Below are positions 28,029 through 37,001 of a stretch of 64,000 nucleotides of DNA, piece after piece. The notes under the pieces were generated by a model that did no database searches, was not told the origin of the DNA, and saw nothing but the letters and a program-made list of their open reading frames with translations. The stretch is from NCBI RefSeq assembly GCF_000519305.1, contig NZ_JAFG01000013.1, forward strand, positions 1 through 64,000. The letters run 5' to 3'. Within the stretch, counting starts at the first letter, position 1. Each line of letters starts with the position of its first letter. Position numbers and translations under genes: made by a program. Source of the DNA: Mesorhizobium ciceri WSM4083 (lineage in GTDB: Bacteria > Pseudomonadota > Alphaproteobacteria > Rhizobiales > Rhizobiaceae).

Positions 28029-28445
28029 CTAGCGGCGTGGTTCCGCCGTGTCCGGCGGAAGCTCGCAATCGGATTTGGCAAGTGCTTGCGCTGCCTGTCG
28101 CAAAAGCCGCTCGTCCTCGGTGATGTGGCAGGACAGCCGAGCGGCTTCGGCATAGACGCAGAGCCCAAACTCGGCCTTGAAATAGCGGTCGCGCTCGATG
28201 CCGAGGCCAAGCCGTCCCTTGACGCTTTCAAGCTCGGCAAGGCTGACGCTGCCCAGTTCGGGGAAGCCGAGGCCGAGGTCGCACAGGCCGAACAGCGTGT
28301 CGCCGTCGGCGTCGAGTTCGCTCAACAGCCAGGTCGCGGGCCCGGTCGGATCGAACAGTTTGACGACCGGGTGATGGTCGGTTTCTGTTTCGGCCGCGCC
28401 ATTGACGAGCAGCCGGGCGCGAAGGTCGTCGGGGATGAGGATCAT
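28029..28445 (-). CDS. DUF2958 family protein
   Basis: The 138-residue protein starts MILIPDDLRARLLVNG and contains HHPVVKLFDPTGPATWLLSELD and GDTLFGLCDLGLGFPELG, the core of DUF2958. The family travels with ParB and antirestriction genes on mobile elements and is of unknown function. The ATG at 28445 gives the family N-terminus; the longer frame does not. Confidence 0.88.
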   Translation of the reverse strand: MILIPDDLRARLLVNGAAETETDHHPVVKLFDPTGPATWLLSELDADGDTLFGLCDLGLGFPELGSVSLAELESVKGRLGLGIERDRYFKAEFGLCVYAEAARLSCHITEDERLLRQAAQALAKSDCELPPDTAEPRR

Positions 28446-28504
28446 GGCAAAACTCCTTGTCAAAACGGGTCGAGCTGGTTGCGGGCGTTCGGCGGGAGAA
28501 AGAT

Positions 28505-28705
28505 TCACTGGATCTTTCTCTGATCCGCCTCACCATCGAAAAGACCGATACCGAGCGGCTTTTGCGCCTTGCGTGGCCGCAAGGGCGCGCGCGTGAGAAG
28601 GCAAAGCCGGTCGCGCGCGGTGACAGGCCGGACACCGGAAATGAGGGTCTGCTCGCCTTCCGGCGTCTTCTCGGTCGGCAGCGCGTGGGGATTGCGCGCC
28701 TTCAC
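28505..28705 (-). CDS. Small conserved-looking ICE protein, 66 residues
   Basis: The ATG at 28705 overlaps the stop of the ArdC gene in an ATGA arrangement, which argues for real translation. The sequence begins MKARNPHALPTEKTPEGEQ and has the repeated Pro/Arg motif LLTRAPLRPRKAQKPLGIGLFD. From memory, short proteins of this style accompany ArdC and DUF2958 genes in rhizobial elements. Function unknown. Confidence 0.55.
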   Translation of the reverse strand: MKARNPHALPTEKTPEGEQTLISGVRPVTARDRLCLLTRAPLRPRKAQKPLGIGLFDGEADQRKIQ

Positions 28706-29664
28706 GCCGCGATCTCCTCACGCTCCGAGGCTTCGGCGGTGCGGTGAGGGCCAAGCAGGAAATCGGCGGCTTTGGAGGCTTGGCTGGCGGCGCGGAAAAT
28801 GGCGCGGTTGTCCTCGCGCAGCACGGTGAGCCATGAGCCGATATAGTCGGCATGGCGCACGGTCGGCTCGATGGCGAGAGAGCTGCAGACGAAGGCGGCG
28901 CAGATTTCGGCGACCAGTTCCTCGCGCGCATAGGTCTTGGTGCCGAAAGAGCCGGAGAGGTCGCGCGCAAGCCGCGCCGGGTGGCCGGTCCAGTGGCCAA
29001 GCTCGTGAAAGCAGGTGCGGTAATAGTCGATCTGGTGGAAGAATGCCGGCTGCGGCGGCACCTGAATGAAGTCGCTGCCGGGCATGTAGAAAGCGCGATC
29101 GCCGCCGATGCGGAAATCAGCGCCGCTTGCGTTGATTAGCGCCTCGGCCTGCGGGACGATCTGACGCTCGGGCAGCGGCTCGGCGGCGGCATGGAGGTGG
29201 TCGGGCAGTCCGTCGCACTGCGCGACATTGAAGACGGTGAAGCGCTTCAGGAAGGGGACGGCGTGCGGTTCGTCGCCATCGGTCTTGGCGCGCTCCTTCT
29301 CGTCCTTGGGAACAAAGCGATCGGCATGCACGATGGTGGTGCCGTGTTCGCCCTTGCGGACATTGCCGCCAAGCGCAAGCGCCTGCCGGAAGGTGAGCCA
29401 GTTCTGACTGGCATAGCTGCGCTCGAAGACGGCGCCCCACAGGATCAGGATGTTGATGCCGGAATAGAGCCGGCCGGTGGCCGCATTCTTGGGCAGGCCG
29501 AGCCCGGCCTTTGCCCGGCCCCATGGCTTGACCCATGGCACGGTGCCGCGCTCGAGCTCGGCGATGATGCGGTCGGTGATCTCCTGATAAAGGCCGGCGC
29601 CGGGGCGCCCGCCCTTAGCCGCGCCGGCCTGCCGGCTGGCGGAACGCTTGTTGTTTGCACGCAT
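28702..29664 (-). CDS. ardC: ArdC-like antirestriction protein / zincin
   Basis: The 320-residue protein has the N-terminal ArdC ssDNA-binding domain (YQEITDRIIAELERGTVPWVKPW, about residues 25-47) and the C-terminal polyvalent zincin domain with the metal motif FHELGHWTGH near residue 220. ArdC proteins protect incoming single-stranded DNA from restriction in the recipient. It is the most upstream intact gene of the leftward block (ardC, small protein, DUF2958, parB). Copy B of the repeat lies about 90 bp before its start. Confidence 0.9.
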   Translation of the reverse strand: MRANNKRSASRQAGAAKGGRPGAGLYQEITDRIIAELERGTVPWVKPWGRAKAGLGLPKNAATGRLYSGINILILWGAVFERSYASQNWLTFRQALALGGNVRKGEHGTTIVHADRFVPKDEKERAKTDGDEPHAVPFLKRFTVFNVAQCDGLPDHLHAAAEPLPERQIVPQAEALINASGADFRIGGDRAFYMPGSDFIQVPPQPAFFHQIDYYRTCFHELGHWTGHPARLARDLSGSFGTKTYAREELVAEICAAFVCSSLAIEPTVRHADYIGSWLTVLREDNRAIFRAASQASKAADFLLGPHRTAEASEREEIAA

Positions 29665-29756
29665 CGTTTGGTCCTCCGCTCTTCAATCGCGCCCTCCCCC
29701 GGAAGATCCCATGGGCGGTGGAGGCAGCGCTCGATCCCGATCTCGCGTGCCTGCCC

Positions 29757-29920
29757 CCGTGAGTGGGGTGGGCGGCAGAACGCGACTGGCTTGGCCCGCT
29801 GAACGAGGCAGGCCGCACCCGAAGGGCCGGAACGGAGTGGAGGATGTGAGCGGAGCGAACATTGCGGCCTGCCGCAGCGGGCCTAGAAAGGAGCGTCGCC
29901 CACCCCGCGAGCGGGGGGCA
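29757..29920. repeat. Foldable GC-rich repeat, copy B
   Basis: GGGGTGGGCG near 29763 and CGCCCACCCC near 29897 form the outer stem. A perfect 11-bp inverted pair GGCAGGCCGCA / TGCGGCCTGCC and a GCCCGCTG / CAGCGGGC pair nest inside. The middle reads CCGAAGGGCCGGAACGGAG and is almost the same in copy C. It lies directly upstream of the ArdC gene. Confidence 0.65.
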
Positions 29921-30019
29921 GGCAACTACCAAAACCACATCGCGAAGCGATGACCGCAGCTGCGATCAACTCGCTTTGGCCGGCGTATTGCTCATGAACA
30001 ACTTGGAGGGATAGAACAC

Positions 30020-31192
30020 ATGAAAGCTGAAAACGTGACTGAGATTGAAACCGATGCGGTCCATACGACACTCGGCGCTATCTTCCTGTCCCTGGAACTC
30101 AGTCGCTCGAGCTGGTTGGTGACAAGCTTGTTGCCATGCAACAGAGAGAAGATGTCAAAGCGCGTCGTCAAGGCAGGCGATACAGCCGGATTGTTCGACC
30201 TTATCAGCCAGTTGAAGGCGACGGTTCGGCGCAGAACGGGCCGTGACGTGCCGGTGATCGCAATCCAGGAGGCTGGCCTGGACGGCTTCTGGATACATCG
30301 GATCCTTGAGCGTGACGGTATCGAAAGCCATGTGGTTGATGCAGCATCCATTGCCACGTCACGCAGGAAGCGCCGGGCGAAGACGGACAAGCTGGATGGC
30401 GAGACCCTCCTTCGCGCCCTGCTTGCCTACAAGCGCGGCGAGCCGCGGGTATGCGCCATGGTTGTTCCGCCATCGCCCGAGCAAGAGGACCGAAAGCGCA
30501 ACAGCCGTGAGCGACGCGCTCTCATCGCGGAGCGGATCAAGATCGTGAACCGGGTCAAGGGGCTCTTGTTCTCGCAGGGCATAGTTGGATTTGAGCCGCT
30601 GAAGCGGGACCGCCGCACTCGACTGGAAGAACTCAGGACCGGAGACGGTCGTGAACTACCGTCGAATCTCAAAGCGGAGATTGTCCGTGCACTGGACCGG
30701 ATCGAGCTCGTGCTTCGGCAAATCAAGGACGTGGAAGCAGCGCGTGACGAAGTGGCTCGCAATGAATGCGACCCATCAAAAGTCGCCAATGGAGTGTCGA
30801 TGCTCAAGCAACTGCGCGGCGTGGGAGCGGACTTTGCCGAGGTGCTTTGGTCCGAGGGTCTGTATCGCGAATTTGCGAATCGAAGGCAGCTTGCCTCCTA
30901 TGCCGGTCTGACGCCGACACCGTGGCAAAGCGGATCGATCAGCCGGGAACAGGGCGTATCGAAAGCGGGCAATCCGAGGCTGAGGACCGTGATGGTGCAA
31001 TTGTCGTGGTTCTGGCTTTTGCATCAACCTCGATCGGCTTTAGCACAATGGTTCCAGGAGCGGGTCGCGCTCGACGGTGGCAGGCGCCGGAAGCCGGCAA
31101 TTATTGCGCTCGCGAGAAAACTTCTGATCGCGCTATGGAAGTATGTTCATCATGGTGCTGTCATTGAGGGCGCTGTCATGAAGCCGGCATGA
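30020..31192 (+). mobile_element. IS110-family transposase, intact frame
   Basis: The 390-residue protein has the DEDD RuvC-like N-terminal domain: the LELSRSSW region with its first acidic residues, IAIQEAGLDGFWI with Glu, and RAKTDKLDGETLLRAL with the Asp pair. The C-terminal Tnp domain contains LKQLRGVGADFAEVL and the serine-region SYAGLTPTPWQSGSISREQGVSKAGNP (in pieces), which is typical. The gene is complete and has GGAGGG 11 bases before the ATG. IS110 elements recombine with the help of a bridge RNA made from their non-coding end. It lies between repeat copies B and C. Confidence 0.88.
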
Positions 31193-31472
31193 TCAACGTA
31201 CTCTTTTCCATCCGCCGGGATTGATCGCTCCCGGCTGATCCTGGGCGAACGAACCTCCCACCCCACTTGGCCTAAAATGCCGTCCGGAAGATTGGTCGCG
31301 TTCCCCTGAGCCTTACCGACGAAAGCGGGATGTTGGTGCAGCTGCCACAGCGCAGCGACCGTATGTGAGTTTGGACCGGTGTTGTCACCGCGCCAAGACG
31401 ACAGGCTCGGACCTAGGATCACAACGCATTGAGGTAGATATGCGAAGACAGCCTTGACGACAAAGTTCCCAT
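31193..31472. other. Flank of IS110, probably its right end
   Basis: This 280-bp stretch has no supported gene. It probably contains the right non-coding end of the IS110 element and its junction with the ICE backbone, but the border cannot be placed without a second copy for comparison. Confidence 0.35.
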
Positions 31473-31635
31473 GTGAGCGGGGTGGGCGGCGAGAACGACC
31501 GGAAAGGCCCGCTGCCGAAGGCAGACCGCATCCGAAGGACCGGAACGAAGAGGAGGACCCTGAGCGGCAGCGAAGGGTTGCGGGATGCCGCGGCGGGCCT
31601 AGAAGGGAGAGCCGCCCACCGCGCGCCACCGGGGG
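31473..31635. repeat. Foldable GC-rich repeat, copy C
   Basis: It shares with copy B the order GGGGTGGGCGGC, GGCCCGCTG, GGCAGACCGCATCCGAAGG, CCGGAACGAAGAGGAGGA, GCGGGCCTAGAAGGGAG and GCCGCCCACC. Several differences keep the stems paired. It lies between the IS110 gene and a truncated second ArdC start. Confidence 0.65.
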
Positions 31636-31677
31636 ATGGCCAACAGACAGACCACGCCGGCCAGCGGCCGGCGGCCA

Positions 31678-31893
31678 TCAGCAGCCGAAAGGCTGCACGC
31701 GCCAGGGGGCGAAGCCGAATGGCCGAGACCGCCTGAGGCTTGCCGAAGAAAAGCGGGCTCGGTTCACGAGCACCCGGCGCGCGCCTTCAGGCGCGCGGGC
31801 GCTCCTCAGGTCCGCGACGACCGTAGCTTTGATCTTGGCGGTGATGCGCGTGTAAATGTCGGCACGCGCTCCGGACTGCATCCTGGAAGACAT
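31678..31893 (-). pseudogene. Truncated second ArdC-like gene
   Basis: The ATG at 31893 has a strong ribosome-binding site (AAGGAG about 8 bases before). The first residues MSSRMQSGARADIYTRITAKI match the start of ArdC proteins. After about 20 residues the match stops; the expected VADLERG-PWxKPW segment is replaced by Arg-rich sequence that runs to a stop at 31678. Only the 5' end of the gene survives. Confidence 0.6.
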
Positions 31894-32262
31894 CGTGATA
31901 GCTCCTTGGGAGCGACGCGAGCGCACGGGATCGCCACCGGTTGCGGGCGGCGCCAGGCTCAACGTCGGTGGAAAGGGTCAGTGAAAAGCCGGCGAGACAG
32001 CTGACTGTTTAGATAATCACATAGTCCGGACCGGTCACCGCCCGCAGCTCGACGCGGCCGTTCTGGATTTCAAGCGTCTTTACCTGCTCGGCGCGTTGCG
32101 AGGTCAGCGCGTATTGGAGATTGATGGCGGCAAGCGGGGCCGGGAGTTGGCGCAGACAAGCAGCCGGTGCGCCGACCAGACTGGCCAAGCTGGCCAAAAC
32201 GCCAATGGGTGGGGCAAGCGGTGCCTCGGCATATCTATGAGTGCTGCCTGTGATGCACGCGT
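31894..32262. other. Interval with an unidentified open C-terminal frame
   Basis: Leftward codons over about 32009-32140 read as a smooth protein tail (NLQYALTSQRAEQVKTLEIQ, ending near TGPDYVII) that enters from a frame without a credible start. It may be the end of a broken gene whose front was lost. No family recognised. Confidence 0.3.
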
Positions 32263-33318
32263 CTAAGGGGCACTGCCGCACCGCAGTCCGCCAACTCGAG
32301 CTGTAATTACGGATTGAACCGCCGTTGCGGTATATAGGGAAGCATCCAACGACAGATTCCCAAATGCCGGTTGACAAAGGAGGTAGCTTGCACCTGCCTG
32401 TTCCAGTTGATCAAGAAGAGCTTGTCCCGCAGAAGCTGCCGTTCCTACTACGCACAATTCCTTCTCGATTGCTGCATCGAAGGTCAGCGGCAGGTTTGGT
32501 GGAGTCGGCATGGCATTGAGATCGTAAAGGAATTTAAAGCTCTTGAGCCACCGTTCGTAAGCAGGTGCGGCGAGTGAACGTGCATCTGTTTCAGAACGCC
32601 CGATCACGATCATTCTGAGCAATCCGAGAAATGGCGCTTGGTCATCCGCGTCACCGATGTGCTCTCGACCGGCGCGGAAGGCATCAGTAATTCTGCGAAC
32701 AGAAGAGGAAGGTCCCACGCACGCGATGTTCACGCCATTCGCAGCGGCCCAGGCTGCCGATTCGGGTCGATTCGTGGCGATCCAAGTCGGCGGATGTGGA
32801 CGCTGATGAGTTCTTAGCGTCAGCGGAACGCTGTTCAATTCAAAATGGCGTCCTTGATAAGATAGCGTACCGCCTTTCAGCGCATTGATAAGAATCTCGC
32901 TGGCTTCCGCATAGTGGTCTGGCGCCGCGTCCGAGCCAATCCCAAAGTAACCCAATTCGATCGGGAGCGAGCCGCTCCCTATTCCAAGTTCGAGCCTGCC
33001 ACCGCTCAATTGATCCAGCATACAGATCTCTTCGAACGCACGTAGCGGATGGTAGAGGGCAAGCAGCATTACCATTGGGCCTACACGAAGGCGCCGGGTT
33101 CGCTGGGCTACGCTCGACAAAAACAGATTCGGTGATGGACCTCTCCCATGTGGGGTGCAATGGTGCTCTGCGAGATGATATGCATAGAACCCAAGGTGAT
33201 CACAGGCCTCGGCTAACATCAGGCGATCTTCGTATTGTCGGGCGATATCGACGCCGCCATCATCCAGGTGATCGAAGATGCCGACAGCTAGGCCTGAAGG
33301 AAAGACTGTATTCATCAT
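32263..33318 (-). CDS. LLM-class flavin-dependent oxidoreductase
   Basis: The 351-residue protein belongs to the bacterial luciferase-like TIM-barrel family: GIFDHLDDGG near the N-terminus, FYAYHLAEHHCTPHG with the conserved His-Glu-His, MVMLLALYHPLRAFEEICMLD, and GRLELGIGSGSLPIELGYFG. It would use reduced FMN to oxidise an unknown small molecule. It precedes no obvious partner; HisC lies 140 bp upstream in the same direction. The start is MMNTVF; either Met is possible. Confidence 0.87.
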   Translation of the reverse strand: MMNTVFPSGLAVGIFDHLDDGGVDIARQYEDRLMLAEACDHLGFYAYHLAEHHCTPHGRGPSPNLFLSSVAQRTRRLRVGPMVMLLALYHPLRAFEEICMLDQLSGGRLELGIGSGSLPIELGYFGIGSDAAPDHYAEASEILINALKGGTLSYQGRHFELNSVPLTLRTHQRPHPPTWIATNRPESAAWAAANGVNIACVGPSSSVRRITDAFRAGREHIGDADDQAPFLGLLRMIVIGRSETDARSLAAPAYERWLKSFKFLYDLNAMPTPPNLPLTFDAAIEKELCVVGTAASAGQALLDQLEQAGASYLLCQPAFGNLSLDASLYTATAVQSVITARVGGLRCGSAP

Positions 33319-33458
33319 ATTGTCTCCAATTTTGGCGCAACAAATCCCGTTGCTTCTATGTCAAAGCAATTCAAAGATCTCGCCCTTGTATAGTCGTGAT
33401 GATTATTGCCGTCGACGCTAACGCAGAGTCTGCTACCTAACGTCTGAATATAGACCTA

Positions 33459-34547
33459 TTAAATATTCGCATTAATATCCTTAGTTGCACTAAGAAATGC
33501 ATCCATTTGCTCTTTTGTACCGATGCTGACGCGGATGCAATTTTCCAGACCTTTATCGGCAAAAACTGCGACAAGTATTTTTTGCCTTGCCAAGGCTGAT
33601 TGCCACCATGAGCCATCCTGTCCCGTTGGCACACGGGCTAGCAAAAAGTTTGCGTGGGAAGGCATTACGGAAAATCCGAGTTGCGACAGCGCGAGCCTCA
33701 CTCGCTGTCGTTGATGCCTGATATGTCTGTGGTTGTCGGCATAGGCGGCGCGATGCGCAAGGACGCTCATACCGACCGCATGCCCGATCACATTCATGTT
33801 GAAGACGTTCTGGATGTTGCGTAGCCGGCCGATAATTTCAGGGTGACCGAAACCGAAACCGACGCGAATGCCGGCGACAGCATAGCTTTTCGAAAATGTT
33901 CTTAAGACCAGAAGGTTCGGATAGCGATTGATGAGGTGCAGACCATTCTCGGGGGCAAAGTCGACGTAGGCCTCATCCAGCACGATCAAGCGGTCCGATT
34001 TCGCTACCAGGCGTTCGATATCCGCCACCGGAACGAACGCTCCGGTCGGATTGTTCGGATTGGCTAACAGAATGAACTTAGCGTCCTTTGCAGGACCCAA
34101 GAGCAATTGCTCGATCGGCAAGGAATGATCTTCGCCAAATTCGATTTCGAGAAATTGCGCACCCTGCAACATGGCAAGTTTGCGGTTAAACGAAAACCCC
34201 GGCGACATCATCGCTACCCTATCCCCCGCAGCAAGAAAAGCTCTGTAGACAAGTCCGAGCAGTTCAGACGATCCGTTACCGGCGATTACCTGATCAATGG
34301 AGACGCCGTAGGCATTGGCGGCGGCTTCCCGCAGGCTGATGTTATCCTCTTCTGGATATAGATACTGCCGTTCGAGGGCCGCAATCGCACTTTTCATTAT
34401 CATTGTTGGAAGAGGGAAAGGGTTCTCATTCGTGTTTAGTTTCACCCAACTTGCATCCGGCGCTGGTCTATCGGATGGCAGGGCATCTGACTGCCTCGCC
34501 ATTTGCGAAAGAGACGAAAGCACACTCTGCAATTTTGCATCCGACAT
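33459..34547 (-). CDS. hisC: Histidinol-phosphate aminotransferase-like (HisC)
   Basis: The protein has about 362 residues and the fold-type I PLP signatures: NTNENPFPLP at the N-terminus, LANPNNPTGAFVP, IVLDEAYVDFAP and the catalytic Lys in LRTFSKSYAVAGIRVGFGFG. It is close to HisC; rhizobia often have extra hisC copies, and relatives accept other amino donors. The ATG at 34547 has CGGAG about 7 bases upstream and gives the normal N-terminus. A 14-bp palindrome lies 35 bp upstream of the start. No other his genes are present, so a role outside histidine synthesis is likely. Confidence 0.87.
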   Translation of the reverse strand: MSDAKLQSVLSSLSQMARQSDALPSDRPAPDASWVKLNTNENPFPLPTMIMKSAIAALERQYLYPEEDNISLREAAANAYGVSIDQVIAGNGSSELLGLVYRAFLAAGDRVAMMSPGFSFNRKLAMLQGAQFLEIEFGEDHSLPIEQLLLGPAKDAKFILLANPNNPTGAFVPVADIERLVAKSDRLIVLDEAYVDFAPENGLHLINRYPNLLVLRTFSKSYAVAGIRVGFGFGHPEIIGRLRNIQNVFNMNVIGHAVGMSVLAHRAAYADNHRHIRHQRQRVRLALSQLGFSVMPSHANFLLARVPTGQDGSWWQSALARQKILVAVFADKGLENCIRVSIGTKEQMDAFLSATKDINANI

Positions 34548-34580
34548 GTTTTTCTCCGTTTCAGTCGCAGAGGGAATCCG

Positions 34581-34610
34581 GTCGACCATGGTCGAGAGCA
34601 CATGGTCGAC
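34581..34610 (-). promoter_or_regulatory. Palindromic operator-like site upstream of hisC
   Basis: TCGACCATGGTCGA (34582-34595) is a perfect 14-bp palindrome. The half GTCGACCATG (34581-34590) recurs inverted as CATGGTCGAC (34601-34610). The arrangement of one full and one half site close before a start suggests a repressor operator. The regulator is unknown. Confidence 0.5.
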
Positions 34611-35277
34611 CGACGGTGCGTGCCTCGCTACAGTGTCGCTCCCGCTGCTGCCTGATGACTGACATCGGGTCCCGCTCGGGATGACGTGCTCAGGCGATGT
34701 GACGGGCGAGATCTGCCGCTAAGTGTCGCGGGGCTCGTGATCGGCGTTGGCGACCAGTTCCCTCCCGGCCCCGGCTTCGCCGGAACGGTGCTGTTGGACC
34801 TGGCTACTAACGCGACCCTCTCAATCAGCCCGCGGAGCGCCTCTCTGTCGCCAATGCTCTCCCTCACATGAGCCCTTTTTCGCTCCTGCCCACACTGTTC
34901 GTCGAATTGCCTTTGCATCTGGATTCCTCGGCCATCAGTCGCTCGCGGTCGGACGCGAACCGGCGAGCAGCTTCACATCTGCCCCCCAGATCGGCGCTTG
35001 TGCCAAGAGGCGGAGTTCGGAATCGAGGGAAGCTGATTTATTTCGAGGTCGGTCGCGTGGTCACGGGCAAGCGTGAAAACGCCCTGGCCGTAAGTCGGGG
35101 CGCCGCGACGTGGTCGAGTGCACAGCGGGGCGATGGCTGGCGCATGGCTTTCCTTTCATGAATCGCGACCGCCGACTGGCTTCTGCACGCCGCAACCGCA
35201 CGTTGATGCAGGAGGCCGGAATGGGGCGGGAGAGTCAATCGAGCTTTCTTTCATTTGAGAAAGGAAACTCGGCGATC
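34611..35277. other. Interval with no gene recognised
   Basis: The 667 bp contain overlapping frames on both strands without families. It probably represents decayed mobile DNA, since a transposase fragment follows. Confidence 0.35.
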
Positions 35278-35790
35278 ATGATAGAATTCCATCAGTTTGA
35301 TGTATCTCCGGCAGATGAGATCGCACGGCTTCATAATCTCGGGTTGCAGCTCCTGACCTACGTCCGTTTGAACCGCGGTGCGATCGTAAACTATGGCAAG
35401 CGCTACCGAGCCGGCCTTGGAGGACTCTGGCGTCAGCCGGTGCCGAAGCTGGTCACAGCATTTTGTCGGTGTCCGATTGACGACAATCTGTGTTCAAGTC
35501 CAGACATCCTAGGGGTTAGGATCAAGCCGGCCAGGGGGCGACTCCGCCGATTTGCGGTCGCTGCTCGCAACCCGTTTGGTGGCATGCAAATTGCATATTA
35601 TGACACGTGTTGCGACTTGGCCCGTCGCGCGGTCTTTAGCCCAGGAGTTCACATGACATTGGCCCGAACGCAATACAGGCTGCGCATCCCGTGGGACGCC
35701 CCAGCTCCGTTGGATCTCGCTGCGATCGGCAGACAGGATCGCCATCCCGCAGACCGCCTGCAGCTTTCAGGTCAGCTAGGGCCGCCATAA
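35278..35790 (+). pseudogene. Transposase fragment (ISKra4-like C-terminal type)
   Basis: The frame includes IARLHNLGLQLLTYVRLNRG and AIVNYGKRYRAGL, which resembles the conserved C-terminal region of a transposase group frequent in Bradyrhizobium and Mesorhizobium (VNYGxRYRxGLPIST). The match ends at the place where the PISTAxAESAVN segment should follow, so only a short piece remains. The rest of the frame to 35790 is not recognised. Confidence 0.4.
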
Positions 35791-35924
35791 GGGTTCTCGT
35801 AAAACAAACATTCAGGAGAACTTATGACTCGACCACATGAATATCGGCCGATTCGCCGGCTCTCCCAATGGCACATAACACCAGATCCTCTTCAAACCCG
35901 TGATGATCCAGAAGGAAACGAAAA

Positions 35925-36587
35925 ATGCCTACCTCAGAGAAGGACGCTGCGGGGCGCTCGAGGCTCCTTATAAAATTGCGGTCTCACTGGCCACGGACGA
36001 TACTTGCCGCCACGGTGTTGGCCATTGTAATGACCGCTCCAGCTCCAGCCGTCGCCCAAGACGCTGATAAGCACTACTGCGACCAAAGCTTGGTTGAGCA
36101 AGGCTGGGGGGGTACGTTGGTGGTTGTGCATTGGCGATCCAGAGGTCAAACGAAGACCTGCCGGTCACCTGGTTGGAACGGTTGGTGCGGGTCCTGATTG
36201 GACCTGTGCAACCCGATCGGGCCTGAGCAAAACACAGCCCCATGCGCCAACGATTCGACACGCCGCATTGCGACGGCCTCTAATGTCTGGACCGCCGATA
36301 CTCCCACCGAGGAGCAGCGCGCGGCCTGGATCGCCAATCTCGACAAGATTGCCGGCCGCAATCCGTCGGTGGTCATTCCGGGCCACATGGACCCCGCAGC
36401 TCCAACCGGTCTTGCCGCGATCGAGCACACCAAGGCGTACCTGCTGAATTTTGAGGAGGAACTGGCCAAGGGCGGCGATTCCGTCGCGCTCAAGGCCGCG
36501 CTGGAAGCGCGCTTTCCGAACCTGGGCATGGGTGTCGCTCTCGACATCGGCTCCAAGGTCGCCACCGGCGAAATGAAGTGTGGTTGA
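35925..36587 (+). pseudogene. Broken MBL-fold metallohydrolase, secreted
   Basis: The first frame (35925-36197) encodes a signal peptide (TILAATVLAIVMTAPAPAVAQ) and ends early. The second (36198-36587) is the C-terminal end of a secreted MBL-fold hydrolase: ADTPTEEQRAAWIANLDKI, VVIPGHMDPAAPTG with the metal His, and MGVALDIGSKVATGEMKCG. The central part with the HxHxDH motif is missing, so an internal deletion has killed the gene. Rightward NTF2-like genes follow at once. Confidence 0.7.
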
Positions 36588-36588
36588 G

Positions 36589-36979
36589 ATGAGCACGAAT
36601 CTTGAGCTGATCCGGGGGACCTATGAAGGATCCTCCGAGGAGAACGGCCGCAATCTGCGGGCTGTCCTGTCGCCGGACGTGGAATGGAGCGAAGCGGAAG
36701 GCTTCCCCTACGCCGGTACCTATGTTGGACCAGAGGCACTGATCGACGGCGTATTCCGCCGCCTTGGCACGGAATGGACGGGCTATCGCGCCGAGGTCCA
36801 CACCTACCTTGCCGACGGCGATCGCGTTGGCGCCTTCGGCGTCTATTCAGGCACGTAGAACGCGACGGGCAAGTCTATGACTGCGCCCTTTGCCCACCTT
36901 TACCAGATCAAGGACGGCAAGGTCATTCGCATGACCCAGTATGTCGACACCGTTCTGGTTCCCGCGCGCTCAATTAGGC
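36589..36979 (+). pseudogene. NTF2/SnoaL-like protein with premature stop
   Basis: The frame MSTNLELIRGTYEG... continues to VGAFGVYSGT and then meets TAG at 36856-36858. Beyond it the same frame goes on as family-like sequence (MTAPFAHLYQIKDGKVIRM, TQYVDTVLV). A one-base shift near 36950 would restore the usual RALN ending. One nonsense codon and one indel therefore separate it from an intact gene of about 130 residues. These small alpha+beta barrel proteins have varied or unknown roles. Confidence 0.65.
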
Positions 36980-37001
36980 GCAAACACCAGGAGACGATCC
37001 A

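Noticed and set aside
35110..35277. N-terminal extension of the transposase fragment frame
   Set aside because: The first 56 codons are not protein-like and precede the only recognisable segment; treated as non-coding.
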